Assembly (NCBI RefSeq): GCF_040732315.1
Contig: NZ_CP160388.1
Span: forward strand, 1 to 64,000
Length of the DNA: 64,000 nt
Direction: 5' to 3'
Source: Oryzisolibacter sp. LB2S
GTDB taxonomy: Bacteria > Pseudomonadota > Gammaproteobacteria > Burkholderiales > Burkholderiaceae_C
Shown: piece after piece, positions 1 to 11,687 of the stretch
How positions within the stretch are numbered: the stretch's first letter is position 1
Layout of the letters: each line of letters starts with the position of its first letter
The notes under the pieces: generated by a model
What the model saw: only the letters and a program-made list of their open reading frames with translations
Told to the model about the DNA's origin: nothing
Databases searched by the model: none
Program-made: the position numbers and the translations under genes

Positions 1-1362
1 CTGTGGCAGGCCTGCACCGAGCAGCTCGCACAAGACCTGCCGGAGCAGCAGTTCAACACCTGGATCAAGCCCCTGGTCGCCCAGGTCGCACCCGATCTAT
101 CGAAGGTCACGCTGCTCGTGGCCAACCGTTTCAAGCTCGACTGGATACGCGCACAGTACGCGGGCCGTATCTCGGCCCTGCTGGAAGGTCTGTACGGCCA
201 GCCCGTCATCCTGGAGTTAGCGCTTGCTCAGCGGGAAACCGTTGTCAGGACTTATGTTCACCCTGCAGCACCGACGGCCGAGCCGGCTGCTTTGGCCATG
301 CCCGCGTCCCCTGTCGCGGACGAGGCGCCGACCGGCGCGTTCCGCACCCGCCTGAATCCCGCGCTGACCTTCGAGACCCTGGTCGAGGGCACGGCCAACC
401 GCATGGCGCGCTCTGCCGCCATGCATGTGGCGGGCGCGCCGGGCCACCTCTACAACCCGCTGTTCATCTATGGCGGTGTGGGCCTGGGCAAGACCCACTT
501 GATGCACGCCGTGGGCAACAAGCTGCTTGCGGACCGGCCCGACGCCAGAGTTCTCTACATCCATGCCGAGCAGTTCGTCTCGGATGTGGTCAAGTCCTAC
601 CAGAGGCGCACCTTCGACGATTTCAAGGAACGCTACCACTCGCTCGATCTGCTGCTCATCGACGATGTGCAGTTCTTCGCGAACAAGGACCGCACGCAGG
701 AGGAGTTCTTCAACGCCTTCGAGGCGCTGCTGGCCAAGAAGAGCCATATCGTGATGACGTCGGACACCTACCCCAAGGGCCTGACCAACATCCACGACCG
801 CCTGGTCTCGCGCTTCGATTCGGGCCTGACGGTGGCGCTGGAGCCGCCCGAGCTCGAGATGCGCGTGGCCATCCTGATCAACAAGGCGCGCGCCGAAAAG
901 GCCGAGATGCCCGAGGAGGTGGCCTTCTTCGTCGCCAAGAACGTGCGCTCCAACGTGCGCGAACTCGAGGGCGCGCTGCGCAAGATCCTGGCCTACAGCC
1001 GCTTCAACCAGAAGGAGGTTTCGATCCAGCTCGCGCGCGAGGCCCTGCGTGACCTGCTGTCGATCCAGAACCGCCAGATCAGCGTCGAGAACATCCAGAA
1101 GACCGTGGCCGACTACTACAAGATCAAGGTCGCGGACATGTACAGCAAGAAGCGCCCGGCCAGCATCGCCCGGCCGCGCCAGATCGCCATGTACCTGGCC
1201 AAGGAGCTCACGCAGAAGAGCCTGCCCGAGATCGGCGAGCTCTTCGGCGGGCGCGACCACACGACGGTGCTGCACGCGGTGCGCAAGATCGGGGCCGAGC
1301 GCCAGCAGTTGACCGAACTCAACCAGCAGCTGCATGTGCTGGAGCAAACGCTCAAGGGATGA
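1..1362 (+). CDS. dnaA: Chromosomal replication initiator DnaA (5' end cut by window)
   Basis: Initiator ATPase that binds DnaA boxes and opens the origin. The reading frame is open from base 1, so the true start lies just upstream; 453 residues are visible, close to the usual full length, so only a few N-terminal residues are missing. Visible parts are the N-terminal DnaB-interaction region ([10 protein letters not shown]), the AAA+ Walker [11 protein letters not shown] near base 475, Walker [11 protein letters not shown] near base 650, and the C-terminal DNA-binding signature [11 protein letters not shown] near base 1250. It is followed by dnaN in the standard dnaA-dnaN-gyrB order. The origin normally lies upstream of dnaA, outside this window. 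Confidence 0.99.
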   Translation: MWQACTEQLAQDLPEQQFNTWIKPLVAQVAPDLSKVTLLVANRFKLDWIRAQYAGRISALLEGLYGQPVILELALAQRETVVRTYVHPAAPTAEPAALAMPASPVADEAPTGAFRTRLNPALTFETLVEGTANRMARSAAMHVAGAPGHLYNPLFIYGGVGLGKTHLMHAVGNKLLADRPDARVLYIHAEQFVSDVVKSYQRRTFDDFKERYHSLDLLLIDDVQFFANKDRTQEEFFNAFEALLAKKSHIVMTSDTYPKGLTNIHDRLVSRFDSGLTVALEPPELEMRVAILINKARAEKAEMPEEVAFFVAKNVRSNVRELEGALRKILAYSRFNQKEVSIQLAREALRDLLSIQNRQISVENIQKTVADYYKIKVADMYSKKRPASIARPRQIAMYLAKELTQKSLPEIGELFGGRDHTTVLHAVRKIGAERQQLTELNQQLHVLEQTLKG

Positions 1363-1491
1363 TGGCCGAAAGCGCACCCGCCACGGAAGCCCGCCCGTTC
1401 ACAGGCAAAATGGCAGGTTTGACGGCCAGGGAGGGGCATGGCCCATGCCGCCGTCCGCGCACCCCATCCAAAACCACCAAAGGTTGACGAC

Positions 1492-2598
1492 ATGATTGTC
1501 CTGAAGGCACCACAAGACAAGGTTCTCGCCGTCCTGCAAGCCGTCTCCGGCATCGTTGAACGCCGGCACACCCTGCCCATTCTGGCCAATGTGCTGATCA
1601 GAAAGACCGGCAACGCCATTCAGTTCACGACCAGCGACCTGGAGATCCAGATCCGCACCACGGCCGAGCTCGGCGGCGACACGGGCGACTTCACGACCAC
1701 GGTGGGCGCGCGCAAGCTCATCGACATCCTGAAGACCATGCCTGCCGACCAGACAGTGAGCCTGGAAAACAGCCAGTCCAGGCTCATCCTCAAGGGGGGC
1801 AAGAGCCGCTTCACGCTCGCCAGCCTGCCCGCCGAGGACTTCCCCCTGGTGCAGGAGGCGGCGAGCTTCGGCCCCGCCTTCAGCGTGCCGCAGAAGACGC
1901 TCAAGACGCTGCTGGGCCAGGTGTCTTTCGCCATGGCCGTGCAGGACATCCGCTACTACCTCAACGGCATCCTGTTCGTCGCCGAGGGCAAGACCCTGTC
2001 GCTCGTGGCCACCGATGGCCACCGCCTGGCCTTTGCGAGTGCCGAGCTCGAGGTCGAGGTGCCCAAGCAGGAGGTCATCCTGCCGCGCAAGACGGTGCTG
2101 GAGCTGCAGCGCCTGCTGTCCGACGCCGAGGGCGCGATCGAGATGCAGTTTGCGAACAACCAGGCCAAGTTCAGCTTCGGCGGCATGGAGTTCGTCACAA
2201 AACTGGTCGAGGGCAAGTTCCCCGACTACAACCGCGTCATCCCGCGCAACCACCAGAACATCATCACGCTGGGCCGCGCACCGCTTCTGGCCAGCCTGCA
2301 GCGCACGGCCATCATGACCAGCGAGAAGTTCAAGGGCGTGCGCCTGAACATCGAGCCCGGCAGCCTGCGCGTGGCCTCCAACAACGCCGAGCAGGAAGAG
2401 GCGATGGACGAGCTCGACATCGACTACGGCGGGGACACGATAGAGATCGGCTTCAACGTCACCTACCTCATCGACGTGCTGGCCAACATGGGCCAGGACA
2501 TGGTGCGGCTGGAAATGGCCGACGGCAACAGCTCGGTCGTGTTCAGCATCCCGGACGACACGCGCTTCAAGTATGTCGTGATGCCGATGCGCATCTGA
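1492..2598 (+). CDS. dnaN: DNA polymerase III beta sliding clamp
   Basis: Ring-shaped processivity clamp of the replicase. The start at 1492 ([10 protein letters not shown]) gives 368 residues, the usual length. The frame is open further upstream to 1438, but that extension ([12 protein letters not shown]) does not resemble family N-termini. Three clamp domains are covered; typical segments are [11 protein letters not shown] near the N-terminus, [10 protein letters not shown] in the middle and the C-terminal KYVVMPMRI. It lies 129 bases after dnaA and 110 bases before gyrB, probably co-transcribed with dnaA. Confidence 0.98.
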   Translation: MIVLKAPQDKVLAVLQAVSGIVERRHTLPILANVLIRKTGNAIQFTTSDLEIQIRTTAELGGDTGDFTTTVGARKLIDILKTMPADQTVSLENSQSRLILKGGKSRFTLASLPAEDFPLVQEAASFGPAFSVPQKTLKTLLGQVSFAMAVQDIRYYLNGILFVAEGKTLSLVATDGHRLAFASAELEVEVPKQEVILPRKTVLELQRLLSDAEGAIEMQFANNQAKFSFGGMEFVTKLVEGKFPDYNRVIPRNHQNIITLGRAPLLASLQRTAIMTSEKFKGVRLNIEPGSLRVASNNAEQEEAMDELDIDYGGDTIEIGFNVTYLIDVLANMGQDMVRLEMADGNSSVVFSIPDDTRFKYVVMPMRI

Positions 2599-2606
2599 CA
2601 GATTAT

Positions 2607-2647
2607 TTTTATAGCTACTGACGCTTTATGGACGGGCGTCAGAGCCG
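2607..2647 (-). repeat. Dispersed hairpin-plus-CAGCTAT-type repeat, copy 1
   Basis: Between dnaN and gyrB. Read on the minus strand it has arms TGACG and CGTCA around a short loop, followed by an AT-rich tail containing TAGCTATAAAAA. It belongs to a family with copies near 30321, 32001, 34353, 41733, 49511, 53071 and 61084. The arms vary in compensating fashion between copies while the tail is conserved. Confidence 0.7.
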
Positions 2648-2657
2648 ATTTTGATGA

Positions 2658-5290
<2,633 letters not shown>

Positions 5291-5291
<1 letters not shown>

Positions 5292-5391
5292 CCTGTTTGT
5301 AGCAAGACCCATAAGCTGAGATTTTGGGAAGCATCCATTGAGACATTGATCGATGGGCGCCTCTCGAGAGCCCCAGCCTATGGGACGGCAC
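5291..5391 (+). repeat. 101-bp structured direct repeat, left copy
   Basis: Matches 23944-24044 in the same orientation with three mismatches. Most of the unit folds on itself: outer arm CCCATAAGCTGAG (5308-5320) faces CCCAGCCTATGGG (5372-5384), and an inner imperfect stem continues the pairing using several G.U-type pairs. The single difference inside the stem (5365, C here and T in the other copy) keeps pairing. The two copies bracket the accessory island. It could be a dispersed structured element or a boundary repeat of the island; the sequence alone does not decide. Confidence 0.85.
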
Positions 5392-5399
5392 GACGCAAT

Positions 5400-5425
5400 A
5401 AAGGCCACTGCAAAGTGGCCTTTTT
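5400..5425 (+). terminator. Rho-independent terminator after gyrB
   Basis: Perfect 10-bp stem AAAGGCCACT / AGTGGCCTTT with a GCAA tetraloop, followed by a short T run. It lies downstream of gyrB on the same strand and should end the dnaA-dnaN-gyrB transcripts. Confidence 0.9.
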
Positions 5426-5677
5426 CGTGTGATTTGACATTCCGCTCGTCAATGCCTACGGTGGGCTGCGGTGCCGGTGCAATGCCGGCCGTCACTGTCG
5501 ACTGACACGCCCCCTCAGGCCCTGCGCTGTGCGCACCGGGTCACGGCCCCCCTTTTTATGAAGGGGTACGAACAGGGGCCGACGATGTCACGAGACAGGC
5601 TGAGGACGAGTTCGACGCACTGCGCAGTGCGCCTGGCATATACGCGCGCACGCCCACGCGTGTGCCCGCACCCGCAC
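5426..5677. other. Gene-poor left edge of the accessory island
   Basis: Between the gyrB terminator and the DUF6471-like gene. No convincing gene was found on either strand. A small C-rich/G-rich inverted repeat (CCCCCTTTTTATGAAGGGG) sits near 5550. If the tnsA-like gene belongs to a Tn7-like transposon, one end of it may lie here, but clear TnsB-site repeats were not recognised. Confidence 0.4.
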
Positions 5678-6022
5678 CTACTTGCGCGCGATGTTCTCCA
5701 CCCCCAGGACATGCAGGCAGGCCAGCAGAAACGCCGCACTGAAGCGCTGGCGGTTGATCTTGCGGTTGATCTGCGCAGCCGACTCCTCGATACCCAGCGC
5801 CTCGAGCATGCGCGCCAGCTCCTTGTAGCGAATGCCCCGCCGGTGCATCTCCTCCTGTATCAGGCTCGCGGCACGCCCCTCCCACCGCCAATAGGCCTGG
5901 GAATGGTTCGGCGGCTCCTGCATCCCCCTGCCTGCGCCCCCCACCTTGTCTGCACCCATCGCCTTGCGTTCGTCCATCGGCTTGCCTGCGTCCCTTCTCC
6001 GCAATTGCCGGCGGCCATCCAC
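5678..6022 (-). CDS. DUF6471-like small protein
   Basis: Up to 114 residues; the likely natural start is the methionine at 5923 (MQEPPNHSQAY), preceded by a G-rich stretch, giving about 81 residues. The conserved core is RGIRYKELARMLEALGIEE followed by AAQINRKINR and FSAAFLLACLHVLGV. This is the pattern of DUF6471, a short helix-turn-helix-like domain found mostly in mobile elements. It may be a DNA-binding regulator of the neighbouring transposon, which is transcribed divergently. Function is unknown; start choice is uncertain. Confidence 0.65.
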   Translation of the reverse strand: MDGRRQLRRRDAGKPMDERKAMGADKVGGAGRGMQEPPNHSQAYWRWEGRAASLIQEEMHRRGIRYKELARMLEALGIEESAAQINRKINRQRFSAAFLLACLHVLGVENIARK

Positions 6023-6171
6023 CGCCTCCGGACTATTTTAGGTCGCATACGACGCATTGCATGTCGCCGGAGCTATACGCCTCATGAACCCCATTCGTGT
6101 GAGGACTGTGTGCTGAACATTTCACCCATTGCATCTGCCGGGCTTGGATCGTGGCAAGACAGGGAGGCGCC

Positions 6172-6638
6172 ATGAGAGCCGCGCCCTCCTACGGTGTGCG
6201 CGGCCGCCAGGCGGCGGCCCATAGCGGCATTCGCCAGACGGCCCGCACCTATGGCAAGGCCCGCATCGGCACCTACGCCCCCAAGGCTGGCGGCGCCATC
6301 ACCGTCGACTCCGACGCTGAGCGCCTCGCGAGCCATCTGCTGAGCATCGACCCGCGGGTGCGCTCGTTCCGGCCCCAGCCGTTCACCGTCGATCTGGTGG
6401 GCGCGCGGCTGCTGCTGACCCGAGACGAAGTCCGGGAGGCCCGGCGTCTGCATGGTGGGCGCGGCCCCGCCATGTACACCCCGGACTACGCCACGGTCCA
6501 GGCCGATGGACTGCAGCGCGCCTATGAAGTCAAGCTCCAAGGCTATGAGGGCGACGAGGCCTATTGGGCCAAGATCGAGCAGGCGCGCTCCATCATGGGC
6601 GCGTACTGCTACCGCCTCTTGAGCGTGGTAGTGCCCGC
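6172..6638 (+). pseudogene. TnsA-like endonuclease, N-terminal part (split by IS21)
   Basis: The start at 6172 follows AGGGAGG. The frame matches the TnsA-type nuclease that makes the 5' cuts in Tn7-like transposition: SDAERLASHLL, RSFRPQPFTVDLV, YTPDYATVQADG and YEVKLQG, with the acidic and lysine residues of the nuclease core. The gene is interrupted after LSVVVPA by an IS21-family element. Removing that element and one copy of the 7-bp target duplication joins this part in frame to 9330-9660 and gives a 265-residue protein. The frame as it stands runs on into the IS to 6723. Confidence 0.75.
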
Positions 6639-6821
6639 TGCGTATTCCACGCCATGGCGGACACGATTCCACGCTGAAGGCGGACAGTGTTCCAGCGTGA
6701 TGCCGGACACCGTTCCACGCTGAAGGCGGACAGCATTCCAAACGGATGGCGGACACCTGATGCGGTGTTCTGAGTGACCCGAACGCGGCATACGCTGCCC
6801 GGTTTTTTGCCGGAACCAGCG

Positions 6822-8366
6822 ATGCCCACACCCAGGGTCACCATGAACAAACTACGACACACATTGCAACTGCTGCACGGCGGGACTTTGAGCACCCGCC
6901 AGATTGGCGCAGCCCTCGGCATCTCCAAGTCCACCGTCAATGACATCGCCAGCTACGCGCGCGCAGCCGGCGTGGACTGGGCCTTGGCCCAGAGTCTGAG
7001 CGACGAGGAACTGCAGGCCCGGCTGTACCGGCCACCGGTGGCGCGAGAGTCACGACACCTCGAGCCCGACCACGCCCACATCCACCGCGAGCTGCGCCGC
7101 CCCGGCGTCACCCTGCAACTGCTGTGGGAGGAATACCAGCAACAGCGCGGCGGCCAAGCCTACAAGTACAGCGCCTTCTGCCAGAAGTACAAGGCCTGGG
7201 CACGCAGTCTCAAGCGCTCCATGCGTCAAACCCACGAGGCCGGTGACAAGCTGTTTGTGGACTACGCCGGCCAGACGGTACCTGTCGTCGATGCCGGCAC
7301 CGGTGAGATACGCCAGGCCCAGGTCTTCGTGGCCGTGCTGGGCGCGTCCAACTACACCTACGCCTGCGCCACCACCAGTCAGAAGGCTACCGACTGGGTG
7401 GCCAGCATCATCGGCGCGCTGGAGTTCATCGGGGGTGTGCCCCGCCTGCTGGTGCCCGACCAGCCGCGCGCCCTCATGGCCCGCCCCGACCGCTACGAGC
7501 CCACCGCGCACCGCCTGCTCGAAGAACTCTCGGCGCACTACAGCCTGGCGGTCATGCCGGCTCGCCCGGCCAAGCCACGCGACAAGCCCAAGGTGGAAGT
7601 GGCCGTGCAGGTGGTCGAGCGCTGGATTCTGGCCAGGCTGCGCCAACAGCGCTTCTTCAGCCTGGCCGAGCTCAACCGCTCAATTGCCGCCTTGCTGGTG
7701 GACTTGAACCAGCGAGCCTTCAAGAAGCTGCCCGGCAATCGTGCCAGCGCCTTTGCCGAACTCGACCGGCCGGCACTACGCCCGCTGCCGCCAGCGCGCA
7801 TGGCCATCGCACGCTTCAAACCCGCCCGCGTGAACATCGACTACCACGTCGAGCTCGATGGCCACTACTATTCCGTGCCCCATGCGCTGGTGGGCCAGGC
7901 GGTAGAGATGCGCATCACCTGCACCACGGTGGAAGTCCTGCACGGTAGCAAGCGGGTGGCGGCCCACGCCCTGAACCCTCGCCGGGGAGCGCACACCACC
8001 GCAGCCGAGCACATGCCGGCCTCACACCGGGCGCACCGCGAGTGGACGCCGGGCAAGCTCATCGCCTGGGGCGAACGCATGGGAGTGGCCACCGCCGCCG
8101 TGGTGCGCTGGCAGATGGAGCACCGCCAGCATCCCGAGCAGGGCTACCGCTCCTGTCTGGGCTTGATGCGCCTGGGCCGTGAGTACGGGGCCGAGCGCCT
8201 GGAGGCCGCCTGCGCGCGGGCGCAGGCCATCCGCTCACCGTCCTACAGGAGCGTCGCCTCCATCCTCGGCAGCGGTCTGGACCAACGCCCACTGGATGCG
8301 CCGATTGCCGCACAGGCCAGTCTGCCGCTGCACGAGAACGTGCGCGGGCCGGGGTACTACCACTGA
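6822..8366 (+). CDS. istA: IS21-family transposase IstA
   Basis: DDE transposase of 514 residues from the start at 6822 (MPTPRVTMNKLRH); the frame is open to a GTG at 6774. The N-terminal helix-turn-helix reads LSTRQIGAALGISKSTVNDIA. The integrase core contains KLFVDYAGQTVPV (first Asp), LLVPDQPRAL (second Asp) and KVEVAVQVVERWIL (Glu), so the catalytic triad is present. It appears intact and is followed after 59 bases by istB. Confidence 0.93.
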   Translation: MPTPRVTMNKLRHTLQLLHGGTLSTRQIGAALGISKSTVNDIASYARAAGVDWALAQSLSDEELQARLYRPPVARESRHLEPDHAHIHRELRRPGVTLQLLWEEYQQQRGGQAYKYSAFCQKYKAWARSLKRSMRQTHEAGDKLFVDYAGQTVPVVDAGTGEIRQAQVFVAVLGASNYTYACATTSQKATDWVASIIGALEFIGGVPRLLVPDQPRALMARPDRYEPTAHRLLEELSAHYSLAVMPARPAKPRDKPKVEVAVQVVERWILARLRQQRFFSLAELNRSIAALLVDLNQRAFKKLPGNRASAFAELDRPALRPLPPARMAIARFKPARVNIDYHVELDGHYYSVPHALVGQAVEMRITCTTVEVLHGSKRVAAHALNPRRGAHTTAAEHMPASHRAHREWTPGKLIAWGERMGVATAAVVRWQMEHRQHPEQGYRSCLGLMRLGREYGAERLEAACARAQAIRSPSYRSVASILGSGLDQRPLDAPIAAQASLPLHENVRGPGYYH

Positions 8367-8425
8367 TGAGCATCGATCACCGCTCATGACCACAGCACAC
8401 CTGAACACAGCCATACACCGAAAGA

Positions 8426-9169
8426 ATGAACATGCTCAACGAACACACCCTCAGCCAATTGCGCACCTTGCGCCTGGACGGCATGGTGGCCGCCCTCAAT
8501 GATGCCGCCACCCACATCTCAGCGAGCGAGCTGCCCTTTGAAGAGCGCCTGGCGCTGCTGGTGCAGCGCGAGGTGGACTGGCGCGATGGCAAGCGTCTGC
8601 AGCGCCTCTTGAAGGCCGCGCGCCTCAAAGTCTCCAGCGCCTGCCTGGAGGACATCGATTGGCGTGCCAGTCGGGGCCTGAGCCGGGAGGTCATCGCCAG
8701 CCTGGCCGGCGGCGACTGGCTGCGCCATGGTCACAACGTGCTGCTCACCGGCGCCACCGGGTGCGGCAAGACGTGGCTGGCCTGTGCACTGGGCCAGCAG
8801 GCGGCGCGTCTGGGCTTGTCGGTGCTCTACACCCGCGCGCCTCGCCTGCTGCAGGAGCTGCACGTGGCCCATGGCGATGGCAGCCTGGGCAAGCGGCTGG
8901 CGCAGCTCGCCCGGCTGGATCTGCTAATTCTGGACGACTTTGGTATTGCACCGATTGCCGTGCACGAGCGCAACGACTTGCTGGAGTTGCTCGACGACCG
9001 GGTGGGGACGCGCTCGACGCTCATCACTAGCCAGTTGCCGGTGACCGCCTGGCACGCGTGGCTGGATGAACCCACGCTGGCCGACGCCATCCTAGATCGC
9101 ATCGTGCACGGCTCGCACAAGATAGCCCTCAAGGGCGAGTCGATGAGGAAGCTGGCCAAAGCTGCTTAA
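8426..9169 (+). CDS. istB: IS21-family helper ATPase IstB
   Basis: AAA+ ATPase of 247 residues that helps IstA choose and capture target DNA. Walker A is LTGATGCGKTWLACALG, Walker B is LLILDDFGIAPI, and the C-terminus IVHGSHKIALKGESMRK is characteristic of IstB. It is intact and completes the IS21 element with istA. Confidence 0.94.
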   Translation: MNMLNEHTLSQLRTLRLDGMVAALNDAATHISASELPFEERLALLVQREVDWRDGKRLQRLLKAARLKVSSACLEDIDWRASRGLSREVIASLAGGDWLRHGHNVLLTGATGCGKTWLACALGQQAARLGLSVLYTRAPRLLQELHVAHGDGSLGKRLAQLARLDLLILDDFGIAPIAVHERNDLLELLDDRVGTRSTLITSQLPVTAWHAWLDEPTLADAILDRIVHGSHKIALKGESMRKLAKAA

Positions 9170-9329
9170 ACCGGCGACGCCGACCGCCGTTCCACGCTGA
9201 TGGCGGACACTTCGGCTACGATTGGGGCGTCACTCAGGACACCTGCGCACAGTGTCCGCCATCGCATGGAACGCTGTCCGCGATGGGCATGGAATCACTG
9301 TCCGCGATCAGTGGAATGCGCATGCCCGC

Positions 9330-9660
9330 CGATGTGCGCCACCCGGTGCTGGTCAACGCCCAACTACTGCAAGCGGCGCAGGCGCGCATCCACGCCTATC
9401 GCAGCGAAGACCTCATCGAGCGCGTCGAGCAGTACTGCGCGGCAGGCCCGGTGCTCCAGCGCGATCTGTGCGCCGACCTTGGGCTGCCCACGGGCATGGT
9501 GCCTGTCCTGCTGGCAGCCAGCGTGCTGCAGGCGGACCTAGCGCGCCAGGCTATCTGTACGGACCTGGTGCTGTCGGCCGCCCATGGTGCGCTGGACCAT
9601 CTGTGCCTGATCGACGCGCTGGTCTGCGATGCGCCGCGGGCATGGGGAGCTACCCCATGA
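9330..9660 (+). pseudogene. TnsA-like endonuclease, C-terminal part
   Basis: Continuation of the gene beginning at 6172, displaced by the IS21 insertion. It reads ADVRHPVLVNAQLLQAAQARIH, then a predicted helical domain ending CLIDALVCDAP. The stop overlaps the start of the next gene (ATGA at 9657-9660), as expected for a coupled tnsA-tnsB pair. The frame is open upstream into the IS to 9283, but that stretch is IS end sequence rather than real coding. Confidence 0.75.
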
Positions 9661-10211
9661 TGTCGGACCTGCGCCCTGGCGACCGGCTGGTGCCCGCCCA
9701 CCGGCCCGAGGCTTACTGGGAGGTGCTCGATGGCCGCAGCCATTCCGGCACCATCCATGTGTTTGATGCGCTCGAGCGCAATGCGCAGTTTGTTGAGGAA
9801 GCCGAGGTGCGCGCCGAACTCTCTGCGGGCACCTTGGTGCTGCGCAGACAGGGTATGGCGCGCGTGGGCATTGCCGCGCAGCATGAGGATCAGGCGCTGC
9901 AAGCACGTGCGCAGTGGCTCTATGAGGTGCTGCGTCGCATCGAGGTCCTGAGGGTCGAGCTCGGCCTGTCGTTTGATGCGGCTGCCAAGCGGGCGCGCGA
10001 GCAGTACCAGAGGGAGCACGCCGACCAAGCGCAGGCCATGGCGTTTCCATCGCGCGCCACCCTGTATCGGACGCGCCGCAACCAGCGCCTGGGCCTGCCG
10101 GTTCTCAAGGGCCACAAGAACAAGGGCAACCTGACGCCGCGCTACCCGCCGGCCCTGGTGGAGTTCATCCAGACCATCATCAATGAGCAGTACTTGGTGA
10201 CCGCCTCGCGC
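9657..10211 (+). pseudogene. TnsB/TniA-like transposase, N-terminal fragment
   Basis: Starts at 9657 overlapping the tnsA-like stop. About 185 residues remain: MMSDLRPGDRLV, DNA-binding helices, then RATLYRTRRNQRLGLPVLKG and HKNKGNLTPRYPPAL, a pattern seen in large DDE transposases of Tn7/Tn552-like elements. The frame runs into an IS3-family element at 10212. The DDE catalytic core is absent, and the sequence past the IS is an unrelated gene, so the rest of tnsB and any downstream transposon genes were lost. Confidence 0.7.
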
Positions 10212-10239
10212 TGTATTGACCCAGCGGTTTTTGCACAGG

Positions 10240-11061
10240 TCAGGCTGCTAAAGCATAAGCCTCAGCGGGGGTCTTCATGCCCAGCGCCTGGTGCGGGCGC
10301 TGGTGGTTGTAAAAGCCGATCCAATCCGCGATCACGCGGCTGGCATGCTGCAGGGTCTCGAACCTGTGGCGGTGAACACATTGGTCCTTGAGTGTTCGGA
10401 TCACACGTTCGACCATGCCGTTTTGCTCCGGGCTGTACGGGGTGATGAACTCCTGCTGCAGGCCATAGCTTTTGACCAGGGCCGTGTAGCTGCGGCTGGT
10501 GAACACCAGCCCGTTGTCTGAGCGCAGCAAGAATGGACGCTTGACCTTGCCCAGGCAGCCATACCTGGCGATCAACGCCTGCTCCAGGGCCGCTTCTGCG
10601 GTCTTGGATCGTCCACTGCGGCTGAGGTGCCACCCCAGCAGCTCACGGCTGTAGCAGTCGATCACCAGGGCCAGCGAAGCCCAGCCGTCTCGCCCGGTCC
10701 ACACGCGGCACAGGTCCGTGGCCCAGCGCTCGTCTGGCGCCTTGGCCACCGAGGGCAATGCCTGGATGCGCGGCCTGAAGCCCACCGGGCGTTTGCGTAC
10801 CTGCCAGCCCTTGAGCTGGAAGATGCGCTGCACGGTGTTCTTGTTCAAGCCAAGCAGGTGCGCCACGGTGCGGTAGCCGAACGACGGGTTCTCTTCGATC
10901 ATCGCCTTGATGGGCTTGACCAAGTGCTCTTGCACCTTCGGCGGCGCCTTGGTGCTGCGGTAGTACACCGTGCGCCGGGGCACCTCGAACCACTGGCACA
11001 GCTTGACCAGGCTGACCTGGATGCCGTCTTCAGCCAATCCCTGCTGAAGGCTGAGGATCAT
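10240..11061 (-). CDS. IS3-family transposase OrfB
   Basis: DDE integrase-type transposase subunit of 273 residues. Recognisable segments are NPSFGYRTVAHLLGLN in the N-terminal part, then the catalytic core with WATDLCRVW (Asp), LRSDNGLVFTS (Asp) and YSPEQNGMVERVIRTLKDQC (Glu), ending in FYNHQRPHQALGMKTPAEAY. It overlaps the orfA stop by four bases, the usual coupling in this family. It appears intact. Confidence 0.93.
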   Translation of the reverse strand: MILSLQQGLAEDGIQVSLVKLCQWFEVPRRTVYYRSTKAPPKVQEHLVKPIKAMIEENPSFGYRTVAHLLGLNKNTVQRIFQLKGWQVRKRPVGFRPRIQALPSVAKAPDERWATDLCRVWTGRDGWASLALVIDCYSRELLGWHLSRSGRSKTAEAALEQALIARYGCLGKVKRPFLLRSDNGLVFTSRSYTALVKSYGLQQEFITPYSPEQNGMVERVIRTLKDQCVHRHRFETLQHASRVIADWIGFYNHQRPHQALGMKTPAEAYALAA

Positions 11062-11375
11062 TTCTCGTCCTCGTTGCCCAGCAGGGAGGCCAGCTTTTTT
11101 CTGGCACGCAGCTCCAACATGGCTTCGCCGTAGGCCTCCTGCAGTTCACGCAGTTGCTTCTCGTACTGCTCTTTGACTTCCAACGGCTTGGTGCGCAGGG
11201 CGTTTTCCATGCCGCGCTTGCCGTCATCGACCCACTGCTCGACTTCGGAGGGGCTGAGATCGAAGGCCCGGCTGGCCTCTGAGATCGTGGTCTTGCCCTG
11301 GATGATGTCCAGAACCAGGGCGGTTTTGCGCTTGGCCGTCCAACGCTTGATGTCGTCTTCCATCAGGGTGCTCAT
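11058..11375 (-). CDS. IS3-family OrfA (helix-turn-helix subunit)
   Basis: About 105 residues from the methionine at 11375, which follows AAGGAAA; the frame is open to 11399. The helix-turn-helix region reads GKTTISEASRAFDLSPSEVEQWVDDG and is followed by a coiled coil (EQYEKQLRELQEAYGEAMLELR). It supplies DNA binding for the transposase and is translationally coupled to orfB. Confidence 0.88.
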   Translation of the reverse strand: MSTLMEDDIKRWTAKRKTALVLDIIQGKTTISEASRAFDLSPSEVEQWVDDGKRGMENALRTKPLEVKEQYEKQLRELQEAYGEAMLELRARKKLASLLGNEDEK

Positions 11376-11427
11376 CGTTGTTTCCTTCAACGTTAACACC
11401 TGTGCAGGAATTCACTGGGTCAATACA

Positions 11428-11687
11428 ATCAATCCGGCCTTGACCGGTACGGGCGCACTATTGCTGTCTGCATGGTTGGCGGCGTGGATATCAACCTTGC
11501 GATTGTGAAGGCTGGCATGGCGTGGGTCTGTCGGAAGTACGCCCACGGTGTGCCGGAATACAGGTCAATAGTCGATTTCGACCAGCTACAAAATTCATTG
11601 AATTTCGCTTGGAGCAGTCCCCCATATAGGAGATGTAAGAGCTGTGGCAAAGTCGTGCGAGAAGCGAAAATTTCCCGAAACCCGTAA
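11428..11687 (+). pseudogene. Staphylococcal-nuclease-like protein, C-terminal fragment
   Basis: Open frame entering from the IS3 element: LDRYGRTIAVCMVGGVDINL followed by AIVKAGMAWVCRKY. This is the thermonuclease (SNase) signature with the catalytic Arg region. The N-terminal half is missing, removed at the IS3 end. The C-terminus carries two CxxC-like cysteines (RRCKSCGK). It overlaps the next gene by 44 bases. The full gene was probably cargo of the same island. Confidence 0.7.

Larger units (their letters stand above)
6639..9322 (+). mobile_element. IS21-family insertion sequence, complete
   Basis: 2,684 bp carrying istA and istB. It starts TGCGTATTCCAC and its other end reads TGCGCATTCCAC on the opposite strand, so the ends are TG...CA as usual for IS21. 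It is flanked by the 7-bp duplication TGCCCGC (6632-6638 and 9323-9329). Both ends carry several repeats of a TTCCACGCTGAAGGCGGACA-type unit, the multiple transposase-binding repeats typical of the family. It interrupts a tnsA-like gene. Confidence 0.92.
10212..11427 (-). mobile_element. IS3-family insertion sequence, complete
   Basis: 1,216 bp bounded by inverted repeats starting TGTATTGACCCAG, with a further match TGCACAGGT a few bases inside both ends. It carries an orfA/orfB pair on the minus strand. The flanks (GCGC at left, ATCA at right) do not form a target duplication, and the interrupted gene does not resume on the other side. This fits an adjacent deletion or recombination after insertion. 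Confidence 0.85.

Noticed and set aside
5471..6175. Open frame on the plus strand over the DUF6471-like gene
   Set aside because: Its composition is that of a shadow frame; the minus strand carries the conserved DUF6471-like sequence.
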